From Shewanella sp. 10N.286.48.A6 (lineage in GTDB: Bacteria; Pseudomonadota; Gammaproteobacteria; Enterobacterales; Shewanellaceae), in assembly GCF_002873135.1 (NCBI RefSeq), contig NZ_MCVI01000083.1, positions 1 to 64,000 of the forward strand: a stretch of DNA of 64,000 nt, read 5' to 3'. The notes under the pieces were generated by a model that was not told the origin of the DNA, ran no database searches, and was given only the letters and a program-made list of their open reading frames with translations. Positions 9,668-18,521 of the stretch are shown here, in pieces (positions within the stretch are counted from its first letter, which is position 1; each line of letters begins with the position of its first letter). The translations under genes were made by a program, and so were the position numbers.

Positions 9668-10264
9668 GCTTAATAATTTACTCTTCAATAACTTCTCAAA
9701 GCCTGTAATTTCCATCCTCTTCCCATTAACAGCTAAATTTAGATTTACAATGAACTTTCAAAGTAAATAGTCTGCATCTTAGTTAGAATAATATTTTGAT
9801 ATAGCTATTGTTGATTTTTAGTATGAATGATTTAAACCTTTGTTCGTTATAAATCACTTTATATCGAATTATGATTTAAAACCCCGTGTTTTATAAATCA
9901 TATGGAGAGGGATTTTGATTTATAAAGTGAAGATGTATAAATCAAATTAATCTTTTTGGGCAGGGTTGAATTATTTAAACGTCCGCTTTGTAGAAATCTT
10001 CAAGTCATTGTAAATGATAGCAACGATCTCTTGATTGCTCATAACTAACTGTCAGATAAAGTCCAAACCTATTCATCGAAACTGTAAGATCAGATATGAG
10101 CTACAACAAATTAGACAAACTATAAAAACGTTTTTATAGTTTGTCTAAATTTTAAATAGATTTCAATGGAGTCTTTAAGGCTAAATTAGGACATCTTAAA
10201 AGTACTTTGTCTGAGTTTTAAATATGCAGACACATTTCGTCATTATTACAAATTTAGTTATGTT
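9668..10264. other. AT-rich non-coding left arm with inverted repeats
   Basis: No credible gene is visible in about 600 bp. It contains four TATAAATCA-type motifs, two of them in an 11-bp inverted repeat (9914-9924 and 9936-9946). It also contains a long perfect palindrome at 10111-10148, annotated separately. The region separates the TnsB sites from the convergent end of the RloC-like gene. Confidence 0.55.
10111..10148. repeat. 38-bp perfect palindrome
   Basis: TTAGACAAACTATAAAAAC is followed immediately by its exact reverse complement, with no loop, giving 19 bp on each arm. It lies about 115 bp beyond the stop of the RloC-like gene. It could be a dimeric-protein operator or a transcript-end hairpin; no T tract follows on the minus strand. 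Confidence 0.8.
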
Positions 10265-12463
10265 CTATACCACCATCATTTTATTGTAATGCTCTTCAAA
10301 GTCAGTCCTGATGAATACATCTTTAAATTTGGTAATAAATCTATCCGAGTCGATCTCCCCTAAATCATTTATATTTACAGAGTCAGAATGTGATTCTCTG
10401 TTAATAAACCTAAAGAAAGGGGAAAATTCAGCATCTGCTTCTTCAAGTGCATCTAGAGCGGCTTTGAGCGCATCTGTTTTATGTACAAAAGAAAAATAAT
10501 ATTCGAGTATATTTCTCATTATGTTAGGTAAAACAATGTTATTAGTACTGCCATTTTGAGCGTCTTTTATAATCTGCCAGTATGACTGGTAATCATTTTT
10601 TATATCACTTCTTCCCATAGGAACAATACTACTATTAGTATTTTTAAGAACTCTAAATAAATTACATTTATTATCAAATTTATCATTACCTGCATTGTCT
10701 TTCCCTTTAGGCAAATACTTTAACATTTCATGCAGATAATAAAGGCTGTGAGTAAGTAATATTACTTGTGCATATTGGTAGCCTCGAATTAATTTTTTAT
10801 GCGTAAGAGCTCCTATCTCATAAATATAATTATGAGATAGGCTTGATATAGGGTCATCAACGACAATAATCTTCTTATTTTTTGGGGTTGAAGAATCACT
10901 GTTTACGCTTCCTTGGCATAGCTCTAAAAAGTAAAGGTAAGTAATAAGTGTTTTTTCACCTTCACTAAGCGATTTATAGACATCATTCCCGCTCGAAGAA
11001 GGACCACGGCAAAGGTAATAATGGTTATTTTCACCTGGCTGTTGTTTGATCTCAAAACCCTCTAAACCTATCGATTTAATTTGATTATTTATGCTAATGA
11101 CCGATGTTTCAATATTGGTGATTTTTTTACGGTTTTCAGCAATAATTTCGTTTTGAGCTTGTATCGCTGAAGTAAGGTCACGTTCTTCTGTTTTAGTCGT
11201 TTTAATATCTGTTTCTATTGATTCAATTAAAGTATCGTGGGCTTTTATTTCAGCATCATACTTAATACGAACCAAAGACCAAAACTTCTTTTTAATTGCG
11301 GTGAGAGATTCTTTTTTCTTTGATAATCTAGCGTTAAATGTTCGTCTAGAAGCATTATGAATATTGATGATATCATTAATTGGTTGTACTAAATCAATAG
11401 TAGATTCCAGGGTGATTTTAATACTTGGATCTGCTAGTTTTTGATTCAGTTTTGTAAGGTTTGCTTGAAGCACACCTGAAAGTTTTTCTTTAGCTAGGTC
11501 GAATTTTGTATCGTTAAGCGTCGTGTAGTGAGTTCCTGATAGTGTCTCGTTTAAAGTTTCAATTGCTTGCTTATATCCACTCTGTAGAATTTTTAACTCA
11601 CTTTTTTTTTCTTCATACGAAACGTCGAAAAGATTGTTAATATTTTCAACTAATTCATTATCAATTGCCTGTTGGCAAAACGGGCATTTTCTCTCAGCAT
11701 CATCGAGATAAATACGTCCATTATCTACCCAAGTTGAGTTTTGGAGTTTATCGACTAACTCAGCTAAATAACTATCACTAGAGCCTACAATTACTTCACT
11801 TAAAATAGTATTTGATTCGCTTGAAGCCAGGTTTAGAGCTACGGTCGGAATCATAGTTTTTGGTACAGCGCTCTTATTATTTAGTTCTTTAGATTCTGTA
11901 GATAAACTTTGAAACGTATATTCAGGTTTTTCAATTAGGGTTGTTTTTAGAAGCTCATCATAAAACGAAGCAGCCGAGCCCTTAAAGCCAACTAAGCAGT
12001 GATCTAAATCTTTTTTGTCATGCTCTTTTTTAATTTCAAAGCATTTGTTTTTAATTGCTTTTACTTGGGTGTTTTTTTTCTCTTCATGTTGAGTGCTAAT
12101 TGTTTGCTTTTGAACTCTTTGTTCTTCTAATGCTTTTATCTCTAATTCTGCTGTGCTTATAGCTTGCTCAGCCGCAACATTAGTCTCCCCTAAAGTAAAT
12201 ACACCCTCGAAGCTATCTTGCGAGAAGTTTTTTTCAACGAAATCAGTATTGTAAACTAAGGTCTCATAATCTTGTGAATTAGGTAACACATAGCTGCAAT
12301 TACTATAGTTAATACGTGTTTTATCCTGAAGGTATCTTGCTACTGTGGATTTCCCCGTGCCGTTATGACCATAAAACAGCACTATTTTCTTATTTGTATT
12401 GAGTGATACAGGGGTAGGGTTTTGAAAACTTGCCACTCCTTGTATAGAAATTGATTCAATCAT
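10265..12463 (-). CDS. RloC/PrrC-like ABC ATPase, putative anticodon nuclease
   Basis: This 732-aa protein has a split ABC ATPase of the AAA_13 type. Walker A (GHNGTGKST) is near residue 33. A long coiled coil carries a zinc-hook-like CPFC in the middle. The signature SLSEGEKT, Walker B (KKIIVVDDPISSL) and H-loop (ILLTHS) follow. The C-terminal part contains R650-x3-E654 and H692 (IMRNILEYYF .. RESHSD), matching the spacing type of the Arg-Glu-His triad of PrrC and RloC anticodon nucleases. The family cleaves tRNA upon phage infection or DNA damage. No restriction-modification genes adjoin, as is usual for RloC. Nuclease activity is inferred from the triad only. Confidence 0.72.
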   Translation of the reverse strand: MIESISIQGVASFQNPTPVSLNTNKKIVLFYGHNGTGKSTVARYLQDKTRINYSNCSYVLPNSQDYETLVYNTDFVEKNFSQDSFEGVFTLGETNVAAEQAISTAELEIKALEEQRVQKQTISTQHEEKKNTQVKAIKNKCFEIKKEHDKKDLDHCLVGFKGSAASFYDELLKTTLIEKPEYTFQSLSTESKELNNKSAVPKTMIPTVALNLASSESNTILSEVIVGSSDSYLAELVDKLQNSTWVDNGRIYLDDAERKCPFCQQAIDNELVENINNLFDVSYEEKKSELKILQSGYKQAIETLNETLSGTHYTTLNDTKFDLAKEKLSGVLQANLTKLNQKLADPSIKITLESTIDLVQPINDIINIHNASRRTFNARLSKKKESLTAIKKKFWSLVRIKYDAEIKAHDTLIESIETDIKTTKTEERDLTSAIQAQNEIIAENRKKITNIETSVISINNQIKSIGLEGFEIKQQPGENNHYYLCRGPSSSGNDVYKSLSEGEKTLITYLYFLELCQGSVNSDSSTPKNKKIIVVDDPISSLSHNYIYEIGALTHKKLIRGYQYAQVILLTHSLYYLHEMLKYLPKGKDNAGNDKFDNKCNLFRVLKNTNSSIVPMGRSDIKNDYQSYWQIIKDAQNGSTNNIVLPNIMRNILEYYFSFVHKTDALKAALDALEEADAEFSPFFRFINRESHSDSVNINDLGEIDSDRFITKFKDVFIRTDFEEHYNKMMVV

Positions 12464-12993
12464 ATATTTCTTCCGTGATTAAGGGGAATGCCTATGAGCA
12501 ATGATTCAACTTAAACTTTATCATGCAAGGAACATTCTGCGGTTTTATTCTGAGCTTAATTTATAGATGAAAATTTTAGAGCATTAACACATTAAAAAGA
12601 TAGTCCTATTTAGTAATAGGGTGTTTTCCCTCAAAGAATTAGCTGATATATACCGTTTTATATCGACCTAAAAAATAAATTGATTTTGGGATAGAATATT
12701 TTGGAATAGGTACACTGTTGATATAACTAATATGAATATCTGGAAGGTTTTTTATTAAATGCCATTATAGATACTTATTAATATGCTAAATCAGCCTGAT
12801 TTTTCATTTTTTATACTCATCAATTACTTACCTACTTTTACTTAAACTTTATTTTTTTAACATTTAATGTTTAATGACATTTTAGCCGATACCGTATAAT
12901 AAAGTCTAATTATATCATGTTCTTAGCTTGTTGTGCAGTCTTCCGTGAGTAGATTGTTTTTGCTACATTTTGCCTTTTTAAAAGAGGTGGGAA
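12464..12993. other. Intergenic region upstream of tnsA
   Basis: About 530 AT-rich bp lie between the divergent RloC-like gene and the tns operon. A weak sigma-70-like candidate for tnsABC is ATGACA at 12874-12879 with TATAAT at 12895-12900 (15-bp spacer). tnsA itself has a good ribosome site (AGAGGTGGG at about 12983). I see no crRNA-like or structured RNA. Confidence 0.4.
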
Positions 12994-13824
12994 ATGAGCA
13001 AAGTAAAAAGAAGAACTGAGGTAACAGTAAACAAAGAAACTGTTACAAAATTGAATAAATGGAAGAAGGATCTTCTTGAAAAATACCGACCTTATCTTAC
13101 CGTGCGAGATGTTAATCAAATTGGTCGACGTCATTGGTTATTTTGTCCTATTCAAAAGCGGCATGTACACCTGCTATCAGACGGTGAATACCGAACCTAT
13201 AAGAAGATCCTTTCATCTAAAAGTGTTGTAAAAATTGAAGAGCAGTATGCTCTTGATATTGATGAGACGCTTGATATTGCTATAGCTTTAAATGCAATTC
13301 ACCCACGTGATTGGGAAACGAATTTAGGTTATGTAATGACAACTGACTTTGTTGTTACATATAGAAATAAAAGTGGCTCAACATACCGTGTCGCATACAC
13401 TTTTAAGTACTGGGAGCAAATTTATGAAGAAGTAGATGCTAAGGTAAAAAAAATCAAACCTCGTACATGGCAGAAGTTTGATATCGAGCGGCAATATTGG
13501 AAAGCAAGAGGTGTTGATTATCGTGTGCTTACCGAGCGAGATGCCACAAAGGCTGAAGCATGGAATTTTGATTACTTCGAATTAGCGTATGATTTTGTGG
13601 CTTCAAAAAGTGAGCTAACTGAATTTGCTATTGGATTTGTTGAAGCTTGGTTGTTAGCACCACACAATTGGTTGCAAGATCATTTTAGGACGTTAGAAGT
13701 TAAAACTGGTAAGTCTTTTCAGCATATCCAGAGCCTTTTTCAGTATATGGGGTTGCATAATTTACTACCTATCAATTGTGATAAACATATTCGGTTGTTC
13801 CGCCCAGTGGAGCTCGAATTATGA
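12994..13824 (+). CDS. tnsA: Tn7-like TnsA endonuclease
   Basis: This 276-aa TnsA protein makes the 5'-strand cuts at the transposon ends that allow cut-and-paste transposition. The N-terminal half carries the restriction-enzyme-like core: an acidic residue before YRTYKKIL, then TTDFVVTY (catalytic Asp), then a Lys in VAYTFKYWEQ. The C-terminal half is the helical domain (FAIGFVEAWLLAPHN). The length matches Tn7 TnsA (273 aa). It overlaps tnsB by 4 bp (ATGA), the usual coupling, and is the first gene of a seven-gene run on the plus strand. Confidence 0.9.
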   Translation: MSKVKRRTEVTVNKETVTKLNKWKKDLLEKYRPYLTVRDVNQIGRRHWLFCPIQKRHVHLLSDGEYRTYKKILSSKSVVKIEEQYALDIDETLDIAIALNAIHPRDWETNLGYVMTTDFVVTYRNKSGSTYRVAYTFKYWEQIYEEVDAKVKKIKPRTWQKFDIERQYWKARGVDYRVLTERDATKAEAWNFDYFELAYDFVASKSELTEFAIGFVEAWLLAPHNWLQDHFRTLEVKTGKSFQHIQSLFQYMGLHNLLPINCDKHIRLFRPVELEL

Positions 13825-16091
13825 TTTATGTAGGTCAATTGATTAAAGTTACTAACCCTCAGCAAGAACTCTTAGTTTGTCATGTGAGCCTTGATTATCG
13901 CTTCGCTGCCGTTGCAGATGCTAAACATGTTAGTAGTAAGGATAACTTTTCTAAACCTAAACCCTGGAAAGTAACAGACTTAGTAGCTCTTATACGTAAA
14001 AAAGGCGTTGAATCTGAGCAGTTTGATTATCCAGGAGAGATGTCCTTTAGTGATAAAGAGCTTATTAAACAGAAGCGTGAGACATGGCTCATTAATCGGG
14101 ATTGGAAGCACTGGTTAACTGCACCTTTAACGACTCCTGAGCTAATTAATCAATATATCTATGGTGACGGTGTTGCTGATGAGCTTGAGGAACTGATTAA
14201 AAGTAATTTAGCTAACGCTGATTTACTAAAAGCTAAATTACTTAAGGTTAATTCCGATAAGAAGAAAGAGGTATGGACAACAAAAGGCGCTTATTACAAT
14301 GCCTTGAATCGTTATATTGTCTTTGGTTGTCATCCTAATGCATTGTTGCCCTGTAAGCTTAAAAATTCTGGCAGTAATTATAAAGTCCCTCTAAAAATTG
14401 AAGATAGAAATATTAAAAGAGGCCGTAAACCCGTTAGACAGGCAAGGATTTCAGCCCCTAATATTGGTATTACTGCTGAGCACAAAAGCAATATTGCGAA
14501 GCTAGTTAAATTTTTAAAGTCTGAAAAAGGTAAAAAAGAATATCCTAACTTTACTTTTAAGAAAGCGATTGAGCTTTATCAGTTTAACTTTGAAACAACC
14601 ATTCTAGAACGGGAAATTGAAGGTGAAATTCACCAAATTAGAATTCCGTTCGAAAGAGAAGAAGACTGCTTATCTGAAGAGCAGGTTTATTATCATTTAA
14701 AACGCATTATTGATAAACAGTTATACCTTCAAATTAAACACGGAAATATTAGTTACGAAAAAGATTTCGCTGATAGACAAGGCTCTGCATTAGAGGGGGT
14801 TATCGGATCAACTTATCGCTATGAAATTGATGCTACTGTACTTGATGTTTATGTGAGATATCCATTCGATACTACAGGCCAATACAGTATGGGGCGTCCT
14901 GTCCTTTATTTAGTTATTGATGTTTACTCAACAATGATTGTTGGGTTCTATTTAGGGTTTGATGGACCTAATTGGGAAGGGGCAGCACAAGCTTTAGTTA
15001 ATGCTTGCTCATGTAAAGTTGAATTTGCTGCACGGTTTAATTACTCAATAACTGAGGATGATTGGCCAGCTCATCACGTTCCAGTGCAAGCAGCAGTAGA
15101 TAATGGAACTGAGCAGCCCGATAAAGTGATTAGTACCGTCTTGCAGGCTGAGCTTGGTATTCGAGGTTATAGCTTTGCAGCTGTTTACAGAGGGGATGCA
15201 AAAGGTACAGTAGAAGGCGCTTTCAGGTGCTTAGAAAATAAAGGGGTTCACTTTATTCCAGGAGCTTTAAATCAACATGCCCAGCGTGGAGATCAACATG
15301 CGTCTCAGCAGGCACTTCTTGATTACGACTCAATAAATATACAGTTAATAGACCTAATCATTAAGAATAATAAATCAGCAGATAGACTTCACCGATTTGA
15401 TATTAATGCGATTCAATCAGGTATTGATATCACACCAGAAGCCCTTTTTCTGCATGGACTAAAGCAAGAAATGAATGGTGGAAGAGATGGTCGTGAAATA
15501 GCCCCTGGCCGTATCCATTGGGCTTTTCTTCCTGAGGAAGAAGCAACTGTCAGAGGGGACGGGATCTACTTTAAAGGTTTAGTGTACTTATCCGATTATG
15601 CAAAAGAAGCTGACTGGTTCAAAGTTGCCAACCTAAATGGTTCTTTCAAGATTATTGTTAAGAGACCTAAATCTTGGACTTCAAGTTTGTGGCATAAAAC
15701 GGCAGACGGTCAATATATTCGTTTCGACTTGAAAAATGTTAACAACGGTAGCCCTTTTATTGGCCAGCATTGGGAGCCAGTACAGCATTTATTAGAGCAG
15801 TTTAAAGATAAACGGCATCAAAATAAGCTAAATACTAAAAAGCTGACAATCCAAAGAAACAACTTATTAGCCGAGCTTAAGCGATTAAATGAGGATGCCA
15901 TCGAAGGTGCTGATACAAACACTTCTAAAAGCGTGCAAAGAGATATTAAGCAGCGCCAAAAGGTATTCGTTGCCGTTCAGCATGTAATCAAAGCAATTGA
16001 CCATCAATTGGCTTTGCAGGGCGATCTTTTATCGCAAGCACCTACCCAAATTCAACCTCAATTAGATTCTGACAACGATGCGTTGTTATAG
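13821..16091 (+). CDS. tnsB: Tn7-like TnsB transposase (DDE)
   Basis: This 756-aa transposase has a retroviral-integrase fold with D337 (YEIDATVLDVY), D427 (AAVDNGTEQ) and E465 (GDAKGTVEGAF), the typical TnsB spacing. The N-terminal 330 residues include HTH-type DNA-binding regions. The C-terminal tail (PTQIQPQLDSDNDALL) is the likely TnsC-contact segment. It would bind the repeats at 9553-9606 and 35937-36061 and make the 3'-end cuts and joins. Tn7 TnsB has 702 aa, so this is a complete protein. tnsC follows 8 bp later. Confidence 0.93.
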   Translation: MIYVGQLIKVTNPQQELLVCHVSLDYRFAAVADAKHVSSKDNFSKPKPWKVTDLVALIRKKGVESEQFDYPGEMSFSDKELIKQKRETWLINRDWKHWLTAPLTTPELINQYIYGDGVADELEELIKSNLANADLLKAKLLKVNSDKKKEVWTTKGAYYNALNRYIVFGCHPNALLPCKLKNSGSNYKVPLKIEDRNIKRGRKPVRQARISAPNIGITAEHKSNIAKLVKFLKSEKGKKEYPNFTFKKAIELYQFNFETTILEREIEGEIHQIRIPFEREEDCLSEEQVYYHLKRIIDKQLYLQIKHGNISYEKDFADRQGSALEGVIGSTYRYEIDATVLDVYVRYPFDTTGQYSMGRPVLYLVIDVYSTMIVGFYLGFDGPNWEGAAQALVNACSCKVEFAARFNYSITEDDWPAHHVPVQAAVDNGTEQPDKVISTVLQAELGIRGYSFAAVYRGDAKGTVEGAFRCLENKGVHFIPGALNQHAQRGDQHASQQALLDYDSINIQLIDLIIKNNKSADRLHRFDINAIQSGIDITPEALFLHGLKQEMNGGRDGREIAPGRIHWAFLPEEEATVRGDGIYFKGLVYLSDYAKEADWFKVANLNGSFKIIVKRPKSWTSSLWHKTADGQYIRFDLKNVNNGSPFIGQHWEPVQHLLEQFKDKRHQNKLNTKKLTIQRNNLLAELKRLNEDAIEGADTNTSKSVQRDIKQRQKVFVAVQHVIKAIDHQLALQGDLLSQAPTQIQPQLDSDNDALL

Positions 16092-16099
16092 GAGACATC

Positions 16100-17551
16100 A
16101 TGTTATTACCTGCAAGTTATAATAAGCACCTTGATTTAAATTTAAATAATAATCCTTTGTCGGAATCGATTCAGATTGAGCTATCGAATGAGAAGCTGAT
16201 TGATTCATTAACAATTTTACCCAATGCTCAGGAGAATTTTTGGCAGCTACCTGAAGTTTATCAAATGTCGCAACTCAGACAATTATCAGTTGTTAATTCA
16301 CCTCATCCTTATACCCAGGCTTTATATAATAAAATCATGAGTCTGAAGCTTTTTGGTTATGTTCATAGGAACCCATTCTCAGCGGACACAGTAAAAATAC
16401 ATACCAATATTTCACACTCATTACGTGAAAAAAAACTGTATAAACCTGAAAACTACCCTGGGTTAGCTCCTACAACAGCACCGTCTGTTCTTGTCTCAGG
16501 TGAATCAGGAAGTGGTAAAACTACGTTGATCAGAAGTGTACTAAGCAAGACTCCACAAGCTGTACAGCATAGCAGCTATAAGGGAACCCCTTTTAATAAA
16601 AAGCAATTGAATTGGTTATCGATTGATATGCCGGCTACAGGCTCCCCTAAAGCTTTGTGTGCTAATTTTTTTAAAGCGGTAGATGATGTACTTGGTACTG
16701 AGCATAAAAAAGAATGGGTAGATAAAAATAAATTTGGTGCTGATGTTATGTTTGGCGCTGTTCAACATGTAGCGATGAAGCATTTCTTAGGCTTAATTCA
16801 CATTGATGAATTACAATTTATTTTAGGCTATAAAAAAGCTGAACATAGCCCTTCATTGCAATTACTGGAAAGCTTATTTAATAAAATCGGCATTCCCGTT
16901 ATTTTAAGCTGTACCCGGCAAGGTGTTGATTTGTTTCAAACACTCAAAGAGGATGACCATCGTATAGGACATGATATTACTATTGTTAGACGTATGCTTA
17001 GCGATAGACAATTCGTCCTTGGTTTAAATAAGTTTGATTCTAAACATTTTAATACCCTGTTTAATGCTTTATTTCCCAGTGAATTCATATTAGATAATAA
17101 TCCTACTCGCTTCGAAGAGTTTCGATCTGAATTTCATCGATTATCATGTGGGCTTCCTGCCATTATGACTCGCTTAGCGCTTTTGCATCATGAAGCAGTG
17201 CAGCATGATTTTAATAAAGTCACCGACCAATCAAAAGGTTTCACAACACTCAGCCCTGAATTATTAAGAGTTGTTTATGATCAGCAATTTAGTTTGATTG
17301 ATCCTGCGTTAATTGCTTTGAGGAAGCACAACGCTGAAAAGTTTGAATCTTTAATACGTGATAAGTCGACTAAAAAACCTACCTATTCTAATAGCGAAAA
17401 GCTTGAAGCTGAAAATGTAGCTAAGTTACAACAAAGCAACCCTACAAAAGTTTTGAAAACAGATGATAATTCAAAAGGCACAGTTGCTAGCGTATCTAGT
17501 GACTTGTCTTCTGATGAATTTTTACAGGGGATAGGTAACGATGAACAATAA
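16100..17551 (+). CDS. tnsC: Tn7-like TnsC AAA+ ATPase
   Basis: This 483-aa AAA+ regulator bridges target selector and TnsAB. Walker A GESGSGKTT spans residues 134-142, and Walker B HIDEL has D236-E237. A sensor-1-type Thr/Arg follows in ILSCTRQG. The start is fixed by GGAG seven bases upstream of the ATG at 16100. The last 11 bp overlap the first tniQ gene. Its role, known from Tn7, is to form filaments on target DNA chosen by TniQ/TnsD and to activate the transposase. Confidence 0.92.
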   Translation: MLLPASYNKHLDLNLNNNPLSESIQIELSNEKLIDSLTILPNAQENFWQLPEVYQMSQLRQLSVVNSPHPYTQALYNKIMSLKLFGYVHRNPFSADTVKIHTNISHSLREKKLYKPENYPGLAPTTAPSVLVSGESGSGKTTLIRSVLSKTPQAVQHSSYKGTPFNKKQLNWLSIDMPATGSPKALCANFFKAVDDVLGTEHKKEWVDKNKFGADVMFGAVQHVAMKHFLGLIHIDELQFILGYKKAEHSPSLQLLESLFNKIGIPVILSCTRQGVDLFQTLKEDDHRIGHDITIVRRMLSDRQFVLGLNKFDSKHFNTLFNALFPSEFILDNNPTRFEEFRSEFHRLSCGLPAIMTRLALLHHEAVQHDFNKVTDQSKGFTTLSPELLRVVYDQQFSLIDPALIALRKHNAEKFESLIRDKSTKKPTYSNSEKLEAENVAKLQQSNPTKVLKTDDNSKGTVASVSSDLSSDEFLQGIGNDEQ

Positions 17552-18521
17552 TGTTGAGTTGCCGTATTTATTCCCTAACGAGCATTTGCTAAGTGTCTTG
17601 GCTCGGTGGTTTGATTTAACAGGGCGAAATGATTTTTTGATGACTTGCAAAAAAGTATCGTCAAACCTGACAAAATTAACGCCTTCAGCAGTTTGGCGTC
17701 CTGTTTTTCGTGATTTAGCTAGTCATTATAAAGAGACTATGCCGCTTGAGGTTATACTTAAAGAACATACTCTACTTCCTTATTATCGCTCATTCTTAAC
17801 ATCAACAGAACTTGGGTTGTTTAATGATGAACTATTAAATAGCGGGGAGAGTTTCAAGTTGCTGCCTAAGTTACAGCAAAACCTTAAGCATGCTCATTAT
17901 TGGCGGTGGTGTAAGCAATGTGCTCATGATGATTATCAAGAATATGGTACGACCTATTGGCATACCAACCACCAAGTTCCAACACTGCTTAAATGCTATA
18001 AACACGGCTGCGCCCTACAAACAACTTGCGCTGACTGCGGCTTTAATTTTCAAACATTTCAAAGATTCTGGTTACCGCATCATGACGGGTTGTGTCCTGC
18101 TTGTAATAGTGTGTGGGTAGCAAAAGAGTTACCCACTTCAGTATTGATTAATTGGATTGAATCTATAAGTTTATATCTTCAACAAAATACCTCCGCTGTT
18201 CCCGTTGAATCACTTATTGGCTTGATGAAGCGTCACTTTGGTTTTGATTCTTTTCCTAGAAATCTTCCTTTATCTTTACGTAAAGATGTTACTAATATGC
18301 AGCTGGACTTTAACCAATGGCTTAATGATGGCGTCATAGAGGCATATTTTAATCGAGATAAGCTATCGATATTAAAACCAAACCAAAAGTTATTAAATAT
18401 TGTCACTACGGTTTTTCGAGGTAACAAGGTTCCACCTATTAGTCTGTTACTAATGCTCAAGTCTCTTGGCTTAGAACATGAGTTTTTGAAATTGGTGATG
18501 GGAGATGAGCCCGATGAATAA
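17541..18521 (+). CDS. tniQ: TniQ-family target selector (short form)
   Basis: This 326-aa protein has the TniQ start LPYLFPNEHLLSVLARWFDLTG. A zinc-ribbon region follows: WRWCKQCAHDDYQEYGTTYWH, then HQVPTLLKCYKHGCAL, CADC and CPAC, enough Cys/His for one or two zinc sites. It is much shorter than Tn7 TnsD (508 aa) and lacks the long C-terminal HTH extension. It overlaps tnsC by 11 bp and the next tniQ by 8 bp. Having two TniQ proteins suggests division of labour between site-specific and alternative targets. Which one recognises gcvP cannot be told from sequence. Confidence 0.87.
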   Translation: MNNNVELPYLFPNEHLLSVLARWFDLTGRNDFLMTCKKVSSNLTKLTPSAVWRPVFRDLASHYKETMPLEVILKEHTLLPYYRSFLTSTELGLFNDELLNSGESFKLLPKLQQNLKHAHYWRWCKQCAHDDYQEYGTTYWHTNHQVPTLLKCYKHGCALQTTCADCGFNFQTFQRFWLPHHDGLCPACNSVWVAKELPTSVLINWIESISLYLQQNTSAVPVESLIGLMKRHFGFDSFPRNLPLSLRKDVTNMQLDFNQWLNDGVIEAYFNRDKLSILKPNQKLLNIVTTVFRGNKVPPISLLLMLKSLGLEHEFLKLVMGDEPDE

